Below are positions 1 through 7,662 of a stretch of 11,026 bases of DNA, one piece after another. The notes beneath the pieces were generated by a model. The model had not been told where the DNA came from and did no database searches. It saw only the letters and a list, made by a program, of their open reading frames with translations. The stretch is from Geobacter sp. UBA1603 (lineage in GTDB: Bacteria > Desulfobacterota > Desulfuromonadia > Geobacterales > Pseudopelobacteraceae), in assembly GCA_002322035.1 (NCBI GenBank), contig DCNF01000096.1:9462-20487 (forward strand), read 5' to 3'. How positions within the stretch are numbered: position 1 is the stretch's first letter; every line of letters begins with the position of its first letter. Made by a program: the position numbers and the translations under genes.

Positions 1-57
1 CTCTGGGGCGCTGCCGAGCCGCTGCGCCGCATGCTCCGCATTCTGGTCGAAAAATGA
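1..57 (+). CDS. C-terminal fragment of an unidentified protein
   Basis: Frame 1 is open from the window edge to a TGA at 55-57 and gives 18 residues ending in RRMLRILVEK. The fragment is basic and amphipathic, as in a C-terminal helix, but too short to assign to a family. It is judged real mainly because the next gene is on the same strand and the candidate structured RNA and terminator begin right after this stop codon. An 18-codon open frame could also occur by chance. Confidence 0.45.
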   Translation, partial: LWGAAEPLRRMLRILVEK

Positions 58-173
58 GAACGCGCCCTTTGCGCAATCCCGGCCCAAGTCGGTGGTTTCT
101 TGACTGCGGCGCAGCACTGCTACGCCTCGGCGCCAAGCCTTGACATCTTTGGTCTTGCGCAACAATCACGTTC
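58..173 (+). ncRNA. Putative structured RNA, long imperfect hairpin
   Basis: This gene-free stretch folds back on itself. GAACG at 58-62 pairs with CGTTC at 169-173, G64 pairs with C167, TTGCGCAA at 69-76 pairs with TTGCGCAA at 155-162, and GGCCCAAG at 81-88 pairs with CTTTGGTC at 147-154 with one mismatch. An apical hairpin forms from 108-115 with 119-126 around a 3-base loop. The result is a rod with a closing stem, internal loops and an unpaired middle, loosely like 6S RNA. It is shorter than usual 6S RNA, and I cannot confirm a family. It could equally be the 3' untranslated region of the upstream gene or the leader of the U32 gene. The pairing was found by eye, without energy calculation. 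Confidence 0.35.
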
Positions 174-186
174 TGTAGGCAAAGGT

Positions 187-210
187 AAAGCGCCCCGCTT
201 GGGGCGCTTT
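187..210 (+). terminator. Perfect hairpin terminator or attenuator
   Basis: AAAGCGCCCC (187-196), loop GCTT, and GGGGCGCTTT (201-210) form a perfect 10-bp stem, followed by CTTGTTT. This is a standard intrinsic terminator for a transcript coming from the left (the fragment at 1-57 or the putative RNA). The U32 ribosome-binding site begins about 10 bases after it, leaving no room for a promoter in between. The U32 operon therefore depends either on read-through or on a promoter upstream of the hairpin, in which case the hairpin would act as an attenuator. Confidence 0.75.
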
Positions 211-230
211 CTTGTTTGAAAAGGATGCGG

Positions 231-2600
231 ATGCCAGATTTTTCACAAAAGCCAGAACTCCTCGCCCCGGCCGGATCGCTGGAGTCGTTCTTTGCCGCTC
301 TGGAGAAGGGCGCCGACGCGGTTTATGCTGGTTTGCGCGATTTTTCGGCCCGTGCCAGGGCAAAGAACTTCACTCTGGCCCAGATGGAACGGATGCTGGC
401 CTATGCCCATGCCCACGGCCGCCGTCTCTATGTCACCCTCAATACGCTGGTCAAGGAAAAGGAGCTGCCGAGCCTGGTTGATACTCTGGCGGCCCTGGCA
501 GGGATGGGGGCGGATGGTGTGATCGTTCAGGACATGGCTGTGGCCAGGCTAGTCCGGAACCACTTTCCGTCCATCCCGCTGCACGCTTCTACCCAGATGA
601 CCATCCACAATACCCCCGGAGTGCAGATGCTGCACGAACTCGGCTTCGAACGGGCGGTACTTGCCAGAGAGCTGGCCCTGGATGAGGTCGCCTCGATTGT
701 AAGGGCCACTCCGGTTGAGATCGAGGTTTTTGTCCATGGAGCGCTCTGTTTCTCCATTTCCGGGCAATGTTTTTTCTCCTCCTACCTGGGGGGGCACAGC
801 GGCAACCGCGGACGCTGCGCCCAGCCCTGCCGGCGGCTTTATGAACATCGCGGCAAGCAGGGGCATTATTTTTCCACCAACGATCTTTCGACGATTGACA
901 TGATTCCTGATTTGGCACGGGCTGGCGTGGCATCGCTCAAAATCGAAGGACGGATGAAGTCGGCCGAATATGTTGCCAACGTGGTCGAAGCCTACCGTCT
1001 GGTCCTTGATTCATCCGAGCACACCCAGGCCGATTCGATCAAAGCGGCAAAAGAAATACTAAAATTCTCTTTCGGGCGCACGCCCACCAAAGGTTTTCTT
1101 GCCTCGCCGCAGCCCGATGATATTACGAACCCGTGGCAGAAAGGCGGTACCGGCCGATTTGTCGGTCAGGTCAAAACAATTCAGGGCAGCCGCCTGACAT
1201 TTGAGAGCCGCGATACGATCCACATCGGTGACCGCCTGCGGGTTCAGCCCAAAAGCGATATGGCCGGTCAGGCCTGGACCGTGCGGGAACTGTTCCAGAA
1301 CCGCCGGCCGGTGATGGAAAGCAGACCGGGCACACCGGTTGAGGTTGTAACCCCGTTCAGCTTCAAGGCCGGCGATGCCATCTACAAGGTTTCTTCACGG
1401 GAGGCATTTACCCTGAGCGACAGTGCCTGTCAGCGCCGTCTTGATTCGGCGCCGCGGCAGAAACTCCGCTGCCGTCTGAAGGCGTCGCTGATCGACAGCA
1501 CCCTCCGCATCGAAGCTGCGGTTGCTGGTTTGACTCACGCGGCCAGCTTTCCACTCGGCCCCCTGGAATCGTCCCGCAGCAACGATATGCTGGGGGTGCT
1601 GCAGGCACAGTTTTCAAAAACAGGTGACACGCTGTTCGAACTGGAATCGCTCGAGGCCCCTGGATTTCCGGCGGTGTTGATACCGTCATCTTTGTTCAAG
1701 CAGATTCGCCGGGATTTGTACCGCCAATTGGAGGAACAGGTTTCGTGCCGGCTCCGCCAGGAAAGAGCAGTATCCCGTGAAGCGGCGCTGAAAGAGCTGC
1801 AGCTGCCATCGCGTTTTACCGGGAACAGGCCGCGTGAGGTTTTGACGGTCCTGATCGACCAGCCCAGGGAGTGGAGATTCCCTCTTTTAAACGGTGCCGA
1901 TTCGGTAGCAATCAGTCTGACCCGGTCTGCCATACATCTCGTGCCTTCACTGGCCAGCAGGATGAGGGAATCGGCTGACCGGATCATCTGGCAATTGCCG
2001 TTTATCCTGTTTGATCGGGACACCGCGCTCCTCAAGGGTGTTCTGGAGCAGCTCCATCAGGCCGGATTTCGCCGTTTCGAAGTTTCCAATCTGTCGCATT
2101 TTGCTCTTCTCAAGGGATTAGCGGGGGTTCGGGTTTCGGCCTGGCACCGCTGTTTTACTCTCAACAGCCAGGCGCTGCTGGCCTGGCACGAAAGAGGTGC
2201 TGAAAGCGTTACGTTGTACCTGGAAGACGATGCGGCAAATCTGGCCGATCTGCTGGCATATGAGATGCCTGTCGAACGACGTTTGCTGGTATTCGGACCA
2301 TTGCCGGTCATGACCACAAAAATAAAGATTCGCGACGTTCATACCAATATTCCACTTCACTCGGACCGTGGGGAGGAGTATAGTGTCAGCACCCGTGACG
2401 GGCTGCAGACGATTTATGCCAAAACTCCGTTTTGCCTGACGGGGCGGCGCCAGGAGTTGCAGCAGTCGGGTTGCTCCTCGTTTGTGATGGATCTGTCCCA
2501 GGAACCTCGGGACCGCTGGCCCGATATCATGTCTGCATTTCGCTCAGCCCGGCCGGTGCCAGGCTCGACGGAGTTTAATTACCCCCAGGAGCTTGTATAG
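231..2600 (+). CDS. U32 family protein with DUF3656 (RlhA-like)
   Basis: Encodes 789 residues. The N-terminal part has the U32 TIM-barrel-like region, starting PELLAPAGS and including the family signature EVFVHGALCFSISGQC at about residues 165-180. Four cysteines (173, 180, 196, 200) are placed as in members thought to bind an iron-sulfur cluster. Around residues 280-500 follow the FGRTPTKGF motif, a beta-rich stretch (GDRLRV, KAGDAIY) and a DUF3656-type region. Residues 530-789 look like a second, divergent barrel half (ISAWH-type and LLVFGPLPVM segments). Although called 'peptidases', characterised E. coli relatives RlhA and TrhP hydroxylate rRNA or tRNA; RlhA, which shares DUF3656, acts on 23S rRNA. 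RNA modification is therefore the likelier role, but this is inferred. ATG at 231 is preferred over TTG 216 and ATG 225 because AAAAGG lies 6 bases ahead. It is probably the first gene of the operon. Confidence 0.9.
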   Translation: MPDFSQKPELLAPAGSLESFFAALEKGADAVYAGLRDFSARARAKNFTLAQMERMLAYAHAHGRRLYVTLNTLVKEKELPSLVDTLAALAGMGADGVIVQDMAVARLVRNHFPSIPLHASTQMTIHNTPGVQMLHELGFERAVLARELALDEVASIVRATPVEIEVFVHGALCFSISGQCFFSSYLGGHSGNRGRCAQPCRRLYEHRGKQGHYFSTNDLSTIDMIPDLARAGVASLKIEGRMKSAEYVANVVEAYRLVLDSSEHTQADSIKAAKEILKFSFGRTPTKGFLASPQPDDITNPWQKGGTGRFVGQVKTIQGSRLTFESRDTIHIGDRLRVQPKSDMAGQAWTVRELFQNRRPVMESRPGTPVEVVTPFSFKAGDAIYKVSSREAFTLSDSACQRRLDSAPRQKLRCRLKASLIDSTLRIEAAVAGLTHAASFPLGPLESSRSNDMLGVLQAQFSKTGDTLFELESLEAPGFPAVLIPSSLFKQIRRDLYRQLEEQVSCRLRQERAVSREAALKELQLPSRFTGNRPREVLTVLIDQPREWRFPLLNGADSVAISLTRSAIHLVPSLASRMRESADRIIWQLPFILFDRDTALLKGVLEQLHQAGFRRFEVSNLSHFALLKGLAGVRVSAWHRCFTLNSQALLAWHERGAESVTLYLEDDAANLADLLAYEMPVERRLLVFGPLPVMTTKIKIRDVHTNIPLHSDRGEEYSVSTRDGLQTIYAKTPFCLTGRRQELQQSGCSSFVMDLSQEPRDRWPDIMSAFRSARPVPGSTEFNYPQELV

Positions 2601-3131
2601 ATGAAGCGCACCGCCCTGATGATTCTGCTGCTTGTGTGTGCTATCTGCGGGGAAGCGCGGGCCGGCCGGATCATCGACGGTATGGTGCGGGCCGTCTATG
2701 ACGGGGACACGGTTCTTTTGACAACCCGTGAACAGAGCCGCCTCAAGGTCCGCCTGTACGGCATTGATGCCCCTGAAACCCAGAAGCCGGACAAGCCGGG
2801 GCAACCCTATGGTGAAGTCGCCAAGCGGACCCTGCAGTATAAGATTATGGGCCGGCAGGTATCTGCTGAAATTGTTGAAACCGACCAGTATCAGCGGGCG
2901 GTTGCCGTAATCCGCTACAAGGGGCGTGACATTAACCGGGAAATGGTGGCCGAAGGGATGGCCTGGGCTTATCGCCAGTATCTGCAGGGGCCATACGCCT
3001 CGGAATACATCGGCAGTGAAAACCGTGCCCGGTCGAGCAGGCTTGGTCTCTGGCGTGATAACCGGCCGACGCCGCCCTGGGAATTCCGCCGATCGGCGGC
3101 TGGTCGCGGAGGGTACGGCCGCTCCCGCTGA
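2601..3131 (+). CDS. Secreted thermonuclease (staphylococcal nuclease-like)
   Basis: Encodes 176 residues. Residues 1-21 form a signal peptide (basic start, hydrophobic run, cleavage likely after ARA), so the enzyme should work in the periplasm or outside the cell, cutting DNA or RNA. The SNase fold residues are present: the calcium-binding pair in YDGDT (Asp34, Asp36), Arg51 in VRLYGIDAPE with Asp56 and Glu59, and Arg99 in the DQYQR segment, matching the catalytic Arg/Asp/Glu/Arg set of the family. The C-terminal half has the usual NREMVAEGMAWAYRQY and LGLW segments, followed by a short basic tail. The ATG follows directly on the stop codon of the U32 gene, with AGGAG at 2587-2591, so the two are probably translated from one message. 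No functional link to the following membrane complex is evident. Confidence 0.9.
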   Translation: MKRTALMILLLVCAICGEARAGRIIDGMVRAVYDGDTVLLTTREQSRLKVRLYGIDAPETQKPDKPGQPYGEVAKRTLQYKIMGRQVSAEIVETDQYQRAVAVIRYKGRDINREMVAEGMAWAYRQYLQGPYASEYIGSENRARSSRLGLWRDNRPTPPWEFRRSAAGRGGYGRSR

Positions 3132-3151
3132 AACCCAATTCAGGAATGGAA

Positions 3152-4060
3152 ATGGTTGACGGATTGATCCATATTCTGCTGATGCTGGCCATGCCGCCGC
3201 TTTTGTTCGGAGTGATCAACCGGACCAAGGCGGCTTTTGCCGGCAGGACCGGCGCCCCTTTCCTGCAGCCCTATTACGATCTTTTCCGGCTGCTGCGCAA
3301 AGGCAGTGTTTTCAGCCATACCACCACCTGGGTCTTTCGCGCCGGCCCGGTTGTAACACTGGCAGCCACACTGACCGCTGCCCTCCTGATCCCGCTTGGC
3401 AACCATCTGCCTCCGCTCTCATTCAATGGTGACATGATTCTGTTCGTCTACCTGCTGGCCCTGGGACGCTTCTTCACGACCGTAGCCGCGCTGGATACCG
3501 GCTCCAGTTTTGAGGGGATGGGGGCGGCCCGGGAGGTGACCTTTTCCTGCCTGGTTGAGCCGGTGGTCTTTATCTCACTGCTGGTACTTTCGCGTCTTTC
3601 CGGCTCTCTTTCTCTCTCGACAATTCTGACCCACTCTTCGACTGCGCTCTGGATGACCTCTGGTGCGGCGCTGATCCTGCTTGTGGCAGGCCTGTTTGTG
3701 GTGCTGCTTGCCGAAAACTGCCGCATTCCGTTTGATGACCCGAACACACACCTGGAACTGACCATGATCCATGAGGTGATGGTGCTGGACCACAGTGGTC
3801 CTGCGTTCGGCATGATTCTCTACGGAGCATCACTGAAACTGTTCCTGCTGGGAGCCTTTTTCCTGCATGTAACCCTGCCGATCCGGGTCAGCAGCTCCCT
3901 TCTTGACTGGCTGGTGTTCGTGGTGTCGATGCTTCTGCTGGCGGTGATGATCGGCGTCGTGGAGTCGACCATGGCTCGTTTCCGCCTGGTGCGGGTGCCG
4001 CAGATGCTGCTGGCGGCCTGCATCCTTTCCGCATTTGCCATGATGCTGGTATTGAGGTGA
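3152..4060 (+). CDS. hyfC: HyfC/NuoH-like membrane subunit of Ehr-type complex
   Basis: Encodes 302 residues with about eight hydrophobic segments. It belongs to the complex I subunit 1 family (NuoH, HyfC, HycD, EchB), the membrane anchor that links the peripheral redox arm to the ion pumps. Seen directly: the first-loop RTGAPFLQPYYDLFRLLRK motif typical of the family and the acidic segment AENCRIPFDDPNTHLELTM with Glu188, Asp195/196, Glu202 and Glu208, close to the HyfC/HycD form. The start is placed at ATG 3152, because the AGGA at 3142-3145 touches the earlier ATG 3146 but sits 6 bases from this one. It lies 20 bases after the nuclease gene and 4 bases before the HyfE-like gene. No HyfB-like antiporter gene precedes it, unlike in the E. 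coli hyf operon. The symbol is by homology only. Confidence 0.9.
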   Translation: MVDGLIHILLMLAMPPLLFGVINRTKAAFAGRTGAPFLQPYYDLFRLLRKGSVFSHTTTWVFRAGPVVTLAATLTAALLIPLGNHLPPLSFNGDMILFVYLLALGRFFTTVAALDTGSSFEGMGAAREVTFSCLVEPVVFISLLVLSRLSGSLSLSTILTHSSTALWMTSGAALILLVAGLFVVLLAENCRIPFDDPNTHLELTMIHEVMVLDHSGPAFGMILYGASLKLFLLGAFFLHVTLPIRVSSSLLDWLVFVVSMLLLAVMIGVVESTMARFRLVRVPQMLLAACILSAFAMMLVLR

Positions 4061-4064
4061 CCGG

Positions 4065-4709
4065 ATGACGTCGCTTGCCGATCAGATGCTGGTGGTGGTT
4101 CTGTTGATCAATATTCTGGTTCTGGGCACCCATCGCACCCGGGTTGCCATCCGTGCCATTGCGGCACAGGGCATCGTGCTGGCTGCACTGCCACTGATGA
4201 CACACCAGTTTCAGTTCCACCTTCTGGTGATGGCGCTGTTCGTGCTGCTGGCAAAAGGTGTCTGCATTCCCTGGCTTCTCCTGAATGCCTTGAAGAAAGT
4301 AGAGGTAAATGAGACTCTCAAGCCGTTTCTGGGCTATTCAGGCAATATCCTTGCTGGGGCGGTTGTAACCGGCCTGGCCTTTGCCGTGGTGTCCTATCTC
4401 CCCCTGGCACCGGCACACCGTGGTCTCCTGGCTGTCCCGGCGGCCCTGGCAACGATCATGGCCGGATTCATTGACCTGACCAGCCGCCGCAAGGCGATCA
4501 ACCAGGTTATCGGCTACCTGATGCTTGAGAACGGAATTTTCATTTTCGGTCTGCTTCTGACCGAGGCCATGCCACTGATGGTCGAGGCCGGTGCGCTTTT
4601 GGACCTGATTGCCGGAATTTTCGTCATGGTGATCATCATCAATCAGATCAGCCGGGAGTTTTCTTCGATCGACACCAGCCGTATGACGGCCCTGCGGGAG
4701 GTGGAGTGA
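4065..4709 (+). CDS. hyfE: HyfE-like membrane subunit
   Basis: Encodes 214 residues, nearly all hydrophobic, with about six to seven membrane segments. It is the HyfE family, whose C-terminal half resembles NuoK/MrpC: the segment VIGYLMLENGIFIFG carries a buried glutamate (Glu155), and Lys64 lies in LAKGVCIPW. Such residues form part of the proton path in complex I relatives. It follows the HyfC-like gene after 4 bases and its stop shares one base with the next start. The order C-E-F-G matches the core of hydrogenase-4 operons apart from the missing second antiporter subunit (HyfD). Confidence 0.87.
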   Translation: MTSLADQMLVVVLLINILVLGTHRTRVAIRAIAAQGIVLAALPLMTHQFQFHLLVMALFVLLAKGVCIPWLLLNALKKVEVNETLKPFLGYSGNILAGAVVTGLAFAVVSYLPLAPAHRGLLAVPAALATIMAGFIDLTSRRKAINQVIGYLMLENGIFIFGLLLTEAMPLMVEAGALLDLIAGIFVMVIIINQISREFSSIDTSRMTALREVE

Positions 4710-6148
4710 TGCTCCTGGTGGCGCTTCTGGCGATTCTCCCTCTGGCCGGTGCGGTGGCCGCCTGGCTGGTCCCTTCCAATCATCAGCGCCCGCTGGTGCT
4801 GCCGGTCGTCGCATTGCTCCACATCGGTCATGTGATTGCAGCGATTGTGTTTTCACCGCCACCATCGCCTTCGGAATGGATCGAACTGGATGCGATCGGG
4901 AAAATTTTTCTGCTGGAAATGTCGCTTTTGTTCGGAGCATGTTCCGTCTATGCGGTCTCCTACCTGCGTTATCGCAGTGAGCGTGACAACCGGGTGCTCT
5001 GTGTCGGCATGCTGGTCTGCCTCTCAGCCATGACCCTGGCAAGCGTTGCCCACCACCTTGGAATCCTCTGGCTGGCAATCGAAACAACCACCCTGACCAT
5101 GGCCCCGCTGGTCTATTTCAACCGCAACGCCCGCTCAATCGAGGCGACCTGGAAATACATGATGGTCTGCTCGGTCGGTATTGCAATGGCATTACTCGGG
5201 CTCTTCTTCCTCGCCTATTCGATGCTGGTTGCCGGCATTGAACCGTCGCTGCTGCTTGAATCACTTCAGGGAGCCGCCCCCAAGCTCCCGTCAGCATGGC
5301 TGAACGCAGCCTTTATTCTGCTGCTGATCGGCTACGGTGCCAAAATGGGACTGGCACCGATGCACACCTGGAAACCTGATGCATACGGCGAAGCGCCCGG
5401 CCTGGTCGGGGCAATGTTGGCAGGAGGGCTGGCCAGTTGCGGCCTGCTCGGCCTGATCAGGGTTTACCAGATCTGCATGATTACGGGTGATGTGAGGGTT
5501 TACCGGGTGATCCTGACCGGTGTCGGTTTATTCTCGATCGCCGTAGCGGCGGTCTTTCTGCTGCGCCAGACCGATTTCAAGCGGATGCTGGCTTACTCCA
5601 GCGTCGAACATATGGGGCTGTTCGCCGTGGCGCTCGGCATCGGCGGGCCGGCCTTGAGAGGGGTCATGCTGCATCTGATCGGCAATGGTCTCGCCAAAGG
5701 CGTTTTGTTTCTTGTTGCCGGGAACATTCACCGGGCGTTCGGCTCGAAAAACCGGGAAGCGGCCCGTGGCGCCCTGCGCCGGGCACCCTGGAGCGGCGCA
5801 CTGTTTCTGGGGGGATTTCTGGCACTGACCGGCTCTCCGCCGTTTCTCCCCTTCTTCAGCGAGTACCTCGTTTTTTCGGCATCCTTCAGCCTGGGGTGGG
5901 GTCGCGTGGGTGCAATGACGGCCTTACTGCTGATGGTGGCTTTTCTGGGTATGGCCTTGACCATCCTGCCGGTCGTGTTCGGTGAACCTCCCCGGGACCG
6001 CCAGCGGACCAAATACCGCGATACACTCGTGCTGGCCGGCCCGCCGACGTTCCTTTTGATACTGGTGGCCCTGCTGGGAATCTGGCTGCCGCCGCCGCTT
6101 TCCCGTCTGATCGATGAAGCGGCCCGTCTCGCGGGAGGTGGCATGTGA
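4709..6148 (+). CDS. hyfF: HyfF-like proton-antiporter subunit (NuoL/M/N type)
   Basis: Encodes 479 residues with about 13-14 membrane segments, a member of the NuoL/M/N-Mrp antiporter-like family. Key charged residues of the family are present: Glu125 in WLAIETTT, Lys212 in YGAKMGLAPMHTW, and Lys291 in DFKRMLAYSSVEHMG, the typical HyfF/NuoM signatures. It should form the ion-pumping channel of the complex. ATG 4709 overlaps the preceding TGA by one base and has GGGAGG at 4696-4701; a GTG at 4706 is an alternative start. It is the only full antiporter-type subunit encoded here, whereas hydrogenase-4 has three (HyfB, D, F). The E. coli protein is somewhat longer. Confidence 0.9.
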   Translation: MLLVALLAILPLAGAVAAWLVPSNHQRPLVLPVVALLHIGHVIAAIVFSPPPSPSEWIELDAIGKIFLLEMSLLFGACSVYAVSYLRYRSERDNRVLCVGMLVCLSAMTLASVAHHLGILWLAIETTTLTMAPLVYFNRNARSIEATWKYMMVCSVGIAMALLGLFFLAYSMLVAGIEPSLLLESLQGAAPKLPSAWLNAAFILLLIGYGAKMGLAPMHTWKPDAYGEAPGLVGAMLAGGLASCGLLGLIRVYQICMITGDVRVYRVILTGVGLFSIAVAAVFLLRQTDFKRMLAYSSVEHMGLFAVALGIGGPALRGVMLHLIGNGLAKGVLFLVAGNIHRAFGSKNREAARGALRRAPWSGALFLGGFLALTGSPPFLPFFSEYLVFSASFSLGWGRVGAMTALLLMVAFLGMALTILPVVFGEPPRDRQRTKYRDTLVLAGPPTFLLILVALLGIWLPPPLSRLIDEAARLAGGGM

Positions 6149-7662
6149 ACCGGGAACCGTTCCGGAGTATCCAGAATGGCGGCAGCTGTGCCCTTGATGA
6201 CCTACCGCTGCTGCCGCAGGATGACTTTCTTCAGACAATCGTTGCGCTGACAGGGCAGGGGTGGCGGATCGCATCCTATTTCGGTTCAACCGATCCGGCT
6301 GGCAGAGTTACGCTCTGGTGCGTTCTGACAGGAAGCCAGTCCCGAATCGGGGTTCTTCGGGCATACGCTGGAGAGCGCTTGCCCTCGATCAGCAGTGCCT
6401 GCCCTGATGTGCATCTGTTTGAGCGTGAAATTGCCGAGCAGTGGGGGATCCCCGTTGATGGGCATCCATGGTTCAAACCAGTCCGTTACCAGCGTTCACG
6501 TAACGGCCGGGACGCCTGGGGACGCGGTCGGGACGAAAATATTCTCCCCTGTGTCGGAGATTTTTTCAGGGTTTCCGGGGATGAGGTCCATGAGGTCGCC
6601 GTCGGTCCTGTCCATGCCGGAATCATCGAGCCGGGTCATTTCCGCTTTCAGTGCCACGGAGAAACGGTTTTCCACCTGGAAATAGCTCTCGGTTACCAAC
6701 ACCGCGGCATTGAGCGCTCCCTTTCAGGCGTCTCCGGACGTGCTGCGATTCACCAAATGGAGACAATCGCCGGCGACACTACCATCGGCCATGCCACGGC
6801 CCATGCCATGATCTGTGAAGCGTTGGCCGGAGTTGAGGCTCCGCCACGTGCCGACGCACTGCGCGGGATCGCCCTTGAACTGGAAAGGCTGGCCAACCAC
6901 TGCGGAGATCTGGGGGCGTTGGCCGGCGATGTTGGCTATCTGCCGACAATGTCCTTCTGTGGAAGGATCAGAGGGGATTTCCTGAATATGACGGCGGCCC
7001 TGTGTGGGAGCCGCTTCGGACGAGGGCTTGTCCGTCCGGGGGGAGTGCTGTTCGATTGTCCGGAGTCCCGCGCCACAGATCTGCTTGCCCGCCTTCTTCA
7101 GGTGGAGCGTGACTATGCCGGGGCCGTCGGTCTGCTGTGGGATTCGCCATCGGTTATGGCCCGTTTTGAAAATACCGGTGTTGTCAGCCGCGATGCTGCC
7201 CGCGACCTGGGCCTTGTTGGTCCGGCAGCCCGTGCCTGCGGGATTGCCCGCGATGTGCGGCTGGATCACCCGTTCGGCATCTACCGGACCTGTACGATTC
7301 CGCTGCAGGTGGAAGCCGATGGTGATGTGCAGGCCCGGGCGCGGCTGCGCTGGAAGGAATCGCAGATTTCGATCGCAATTATCCGTGAACAGTTGGAGGC
7401 TCTTCCGGAGGGGGCATGGATGGGGCCTTGCGGCCCGGCCCGGGGCGGCCGGCTGGCAGTGGCACTGGTTGAGGGCTGGCGGGGCGAAATCTGCCATGTG
7501 GCGATCACGTCTGGCAGCGGCGCTTTTTCGAGCTACAAGATCAAGGACCCCTCGTTCCATAACTGGAGCGGCCTTGCCATGGCGCTGCGGAACGAGCAGA
7601 TATCAGACTTCCCGCTCTGCAACAAGAGCTTTAACCTGTCCTACTGCGGCTTTGATCTGTAA
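6145..7662 (+). CDS. hyfG: HyfG-like large subunit (NuoC-NuoD fusion) lacking Ni-Fe ligands
   Basis: Encodes 505 residues. Residues 1-125 are NuoC-like (FEREIAEQWGIPVDGHPWFKPVR). From about 150 on it is NuoD/hydrogenase large subunit-like: GPVHAGIIEPGHFRF (153-167), GYQHRGIER (183-191), LELERLANH, and a NuoD-like C-terminus ending NLSYCGFDL. In [NiFe] hydrogenases the metals are held by CxxC near the N-terminus and DPCxxC near the C-terminus. Here the first becomes AGDT (Ala209, Thr212; the following His216 is kept) and the second DPSFHN (Ser470, Asn473). It cannot bind Ni-Fe the usual way and is best placed with the hydrogenase-related (Ehr) proteins. The GTG start overlaps the HyfF stop by 4 bases, after GGGAGG at 6133-6138. 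No small-subunit gene follows. The symbol is by homology and does not imply hydrogenase activity. Confidence 0.9.
   Translation: MNREPFRSIQNGGSCALDDLPLLPQDDFLQTIVALTGQGWRIASYFGSTDPAGRVTLWCVLTGSQSRIGVLRAYAGERLPSISSACPDVHLFEREIAEQWGIPVDGHPWFKPVRYQRSRNGRDAWGRGRDENILPCVGDFFRVSGDEVHEVAVGPVHAGIIEPGHFRFQCHGETVFHLEIALGYQHRGIERSLSGVSGRAAIHQMETIAGDTTIGHATAHAMICEALAGVEAPPRADALRGIALELERLANHCGDLGALAGDVGYLPTMSFCGRIRGDFLNMTAALCGSRFGRGLVRPGGVLFDCPESRATDLLARLLQVERDYAGAVGLLWDSPSVMARFENTGVVSRDAARDLGLVGPAARACGIARDVRLDHPFGIYRTCTIPLQVEADGDVQARARLRWKESQISIAIIREQLEALPEGAWMGPCGPARGGRLAVALVEGWRGEICHVAITSGSGAFSSYKIKDPSFHNWSGLAMALRNEQISDFPLCNKSFNLSYCGFDL

Noticed and set aside
140..168. TTGACA as part of a complete promoter for the U32 operon
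   Set aside because: The -35 is perfect, but at 16-18 bases downstream there is no acceptable -10 hexamer.
4338..5087. 249-residue minus-strand open frame across the HyfE- and HyfF-like genes
   Set aside because: Spans the junction of two well-supported genes; low-complexity shadow translation.
6724..7560. 278-residue minus-strand open frame inside the HyfG-like gene
   Set aside because: Antisense shadow of a gene with clear family motifs; composition is proline-, arginine- and glutamine-rich and resembles no family.
6145..7662. Annotation as an active [NiFe] hydrogenase 3/4 large subunit
   Set aside because: All four metal-binding cysteine positions are substituted and there is no C-terminal processing extension.
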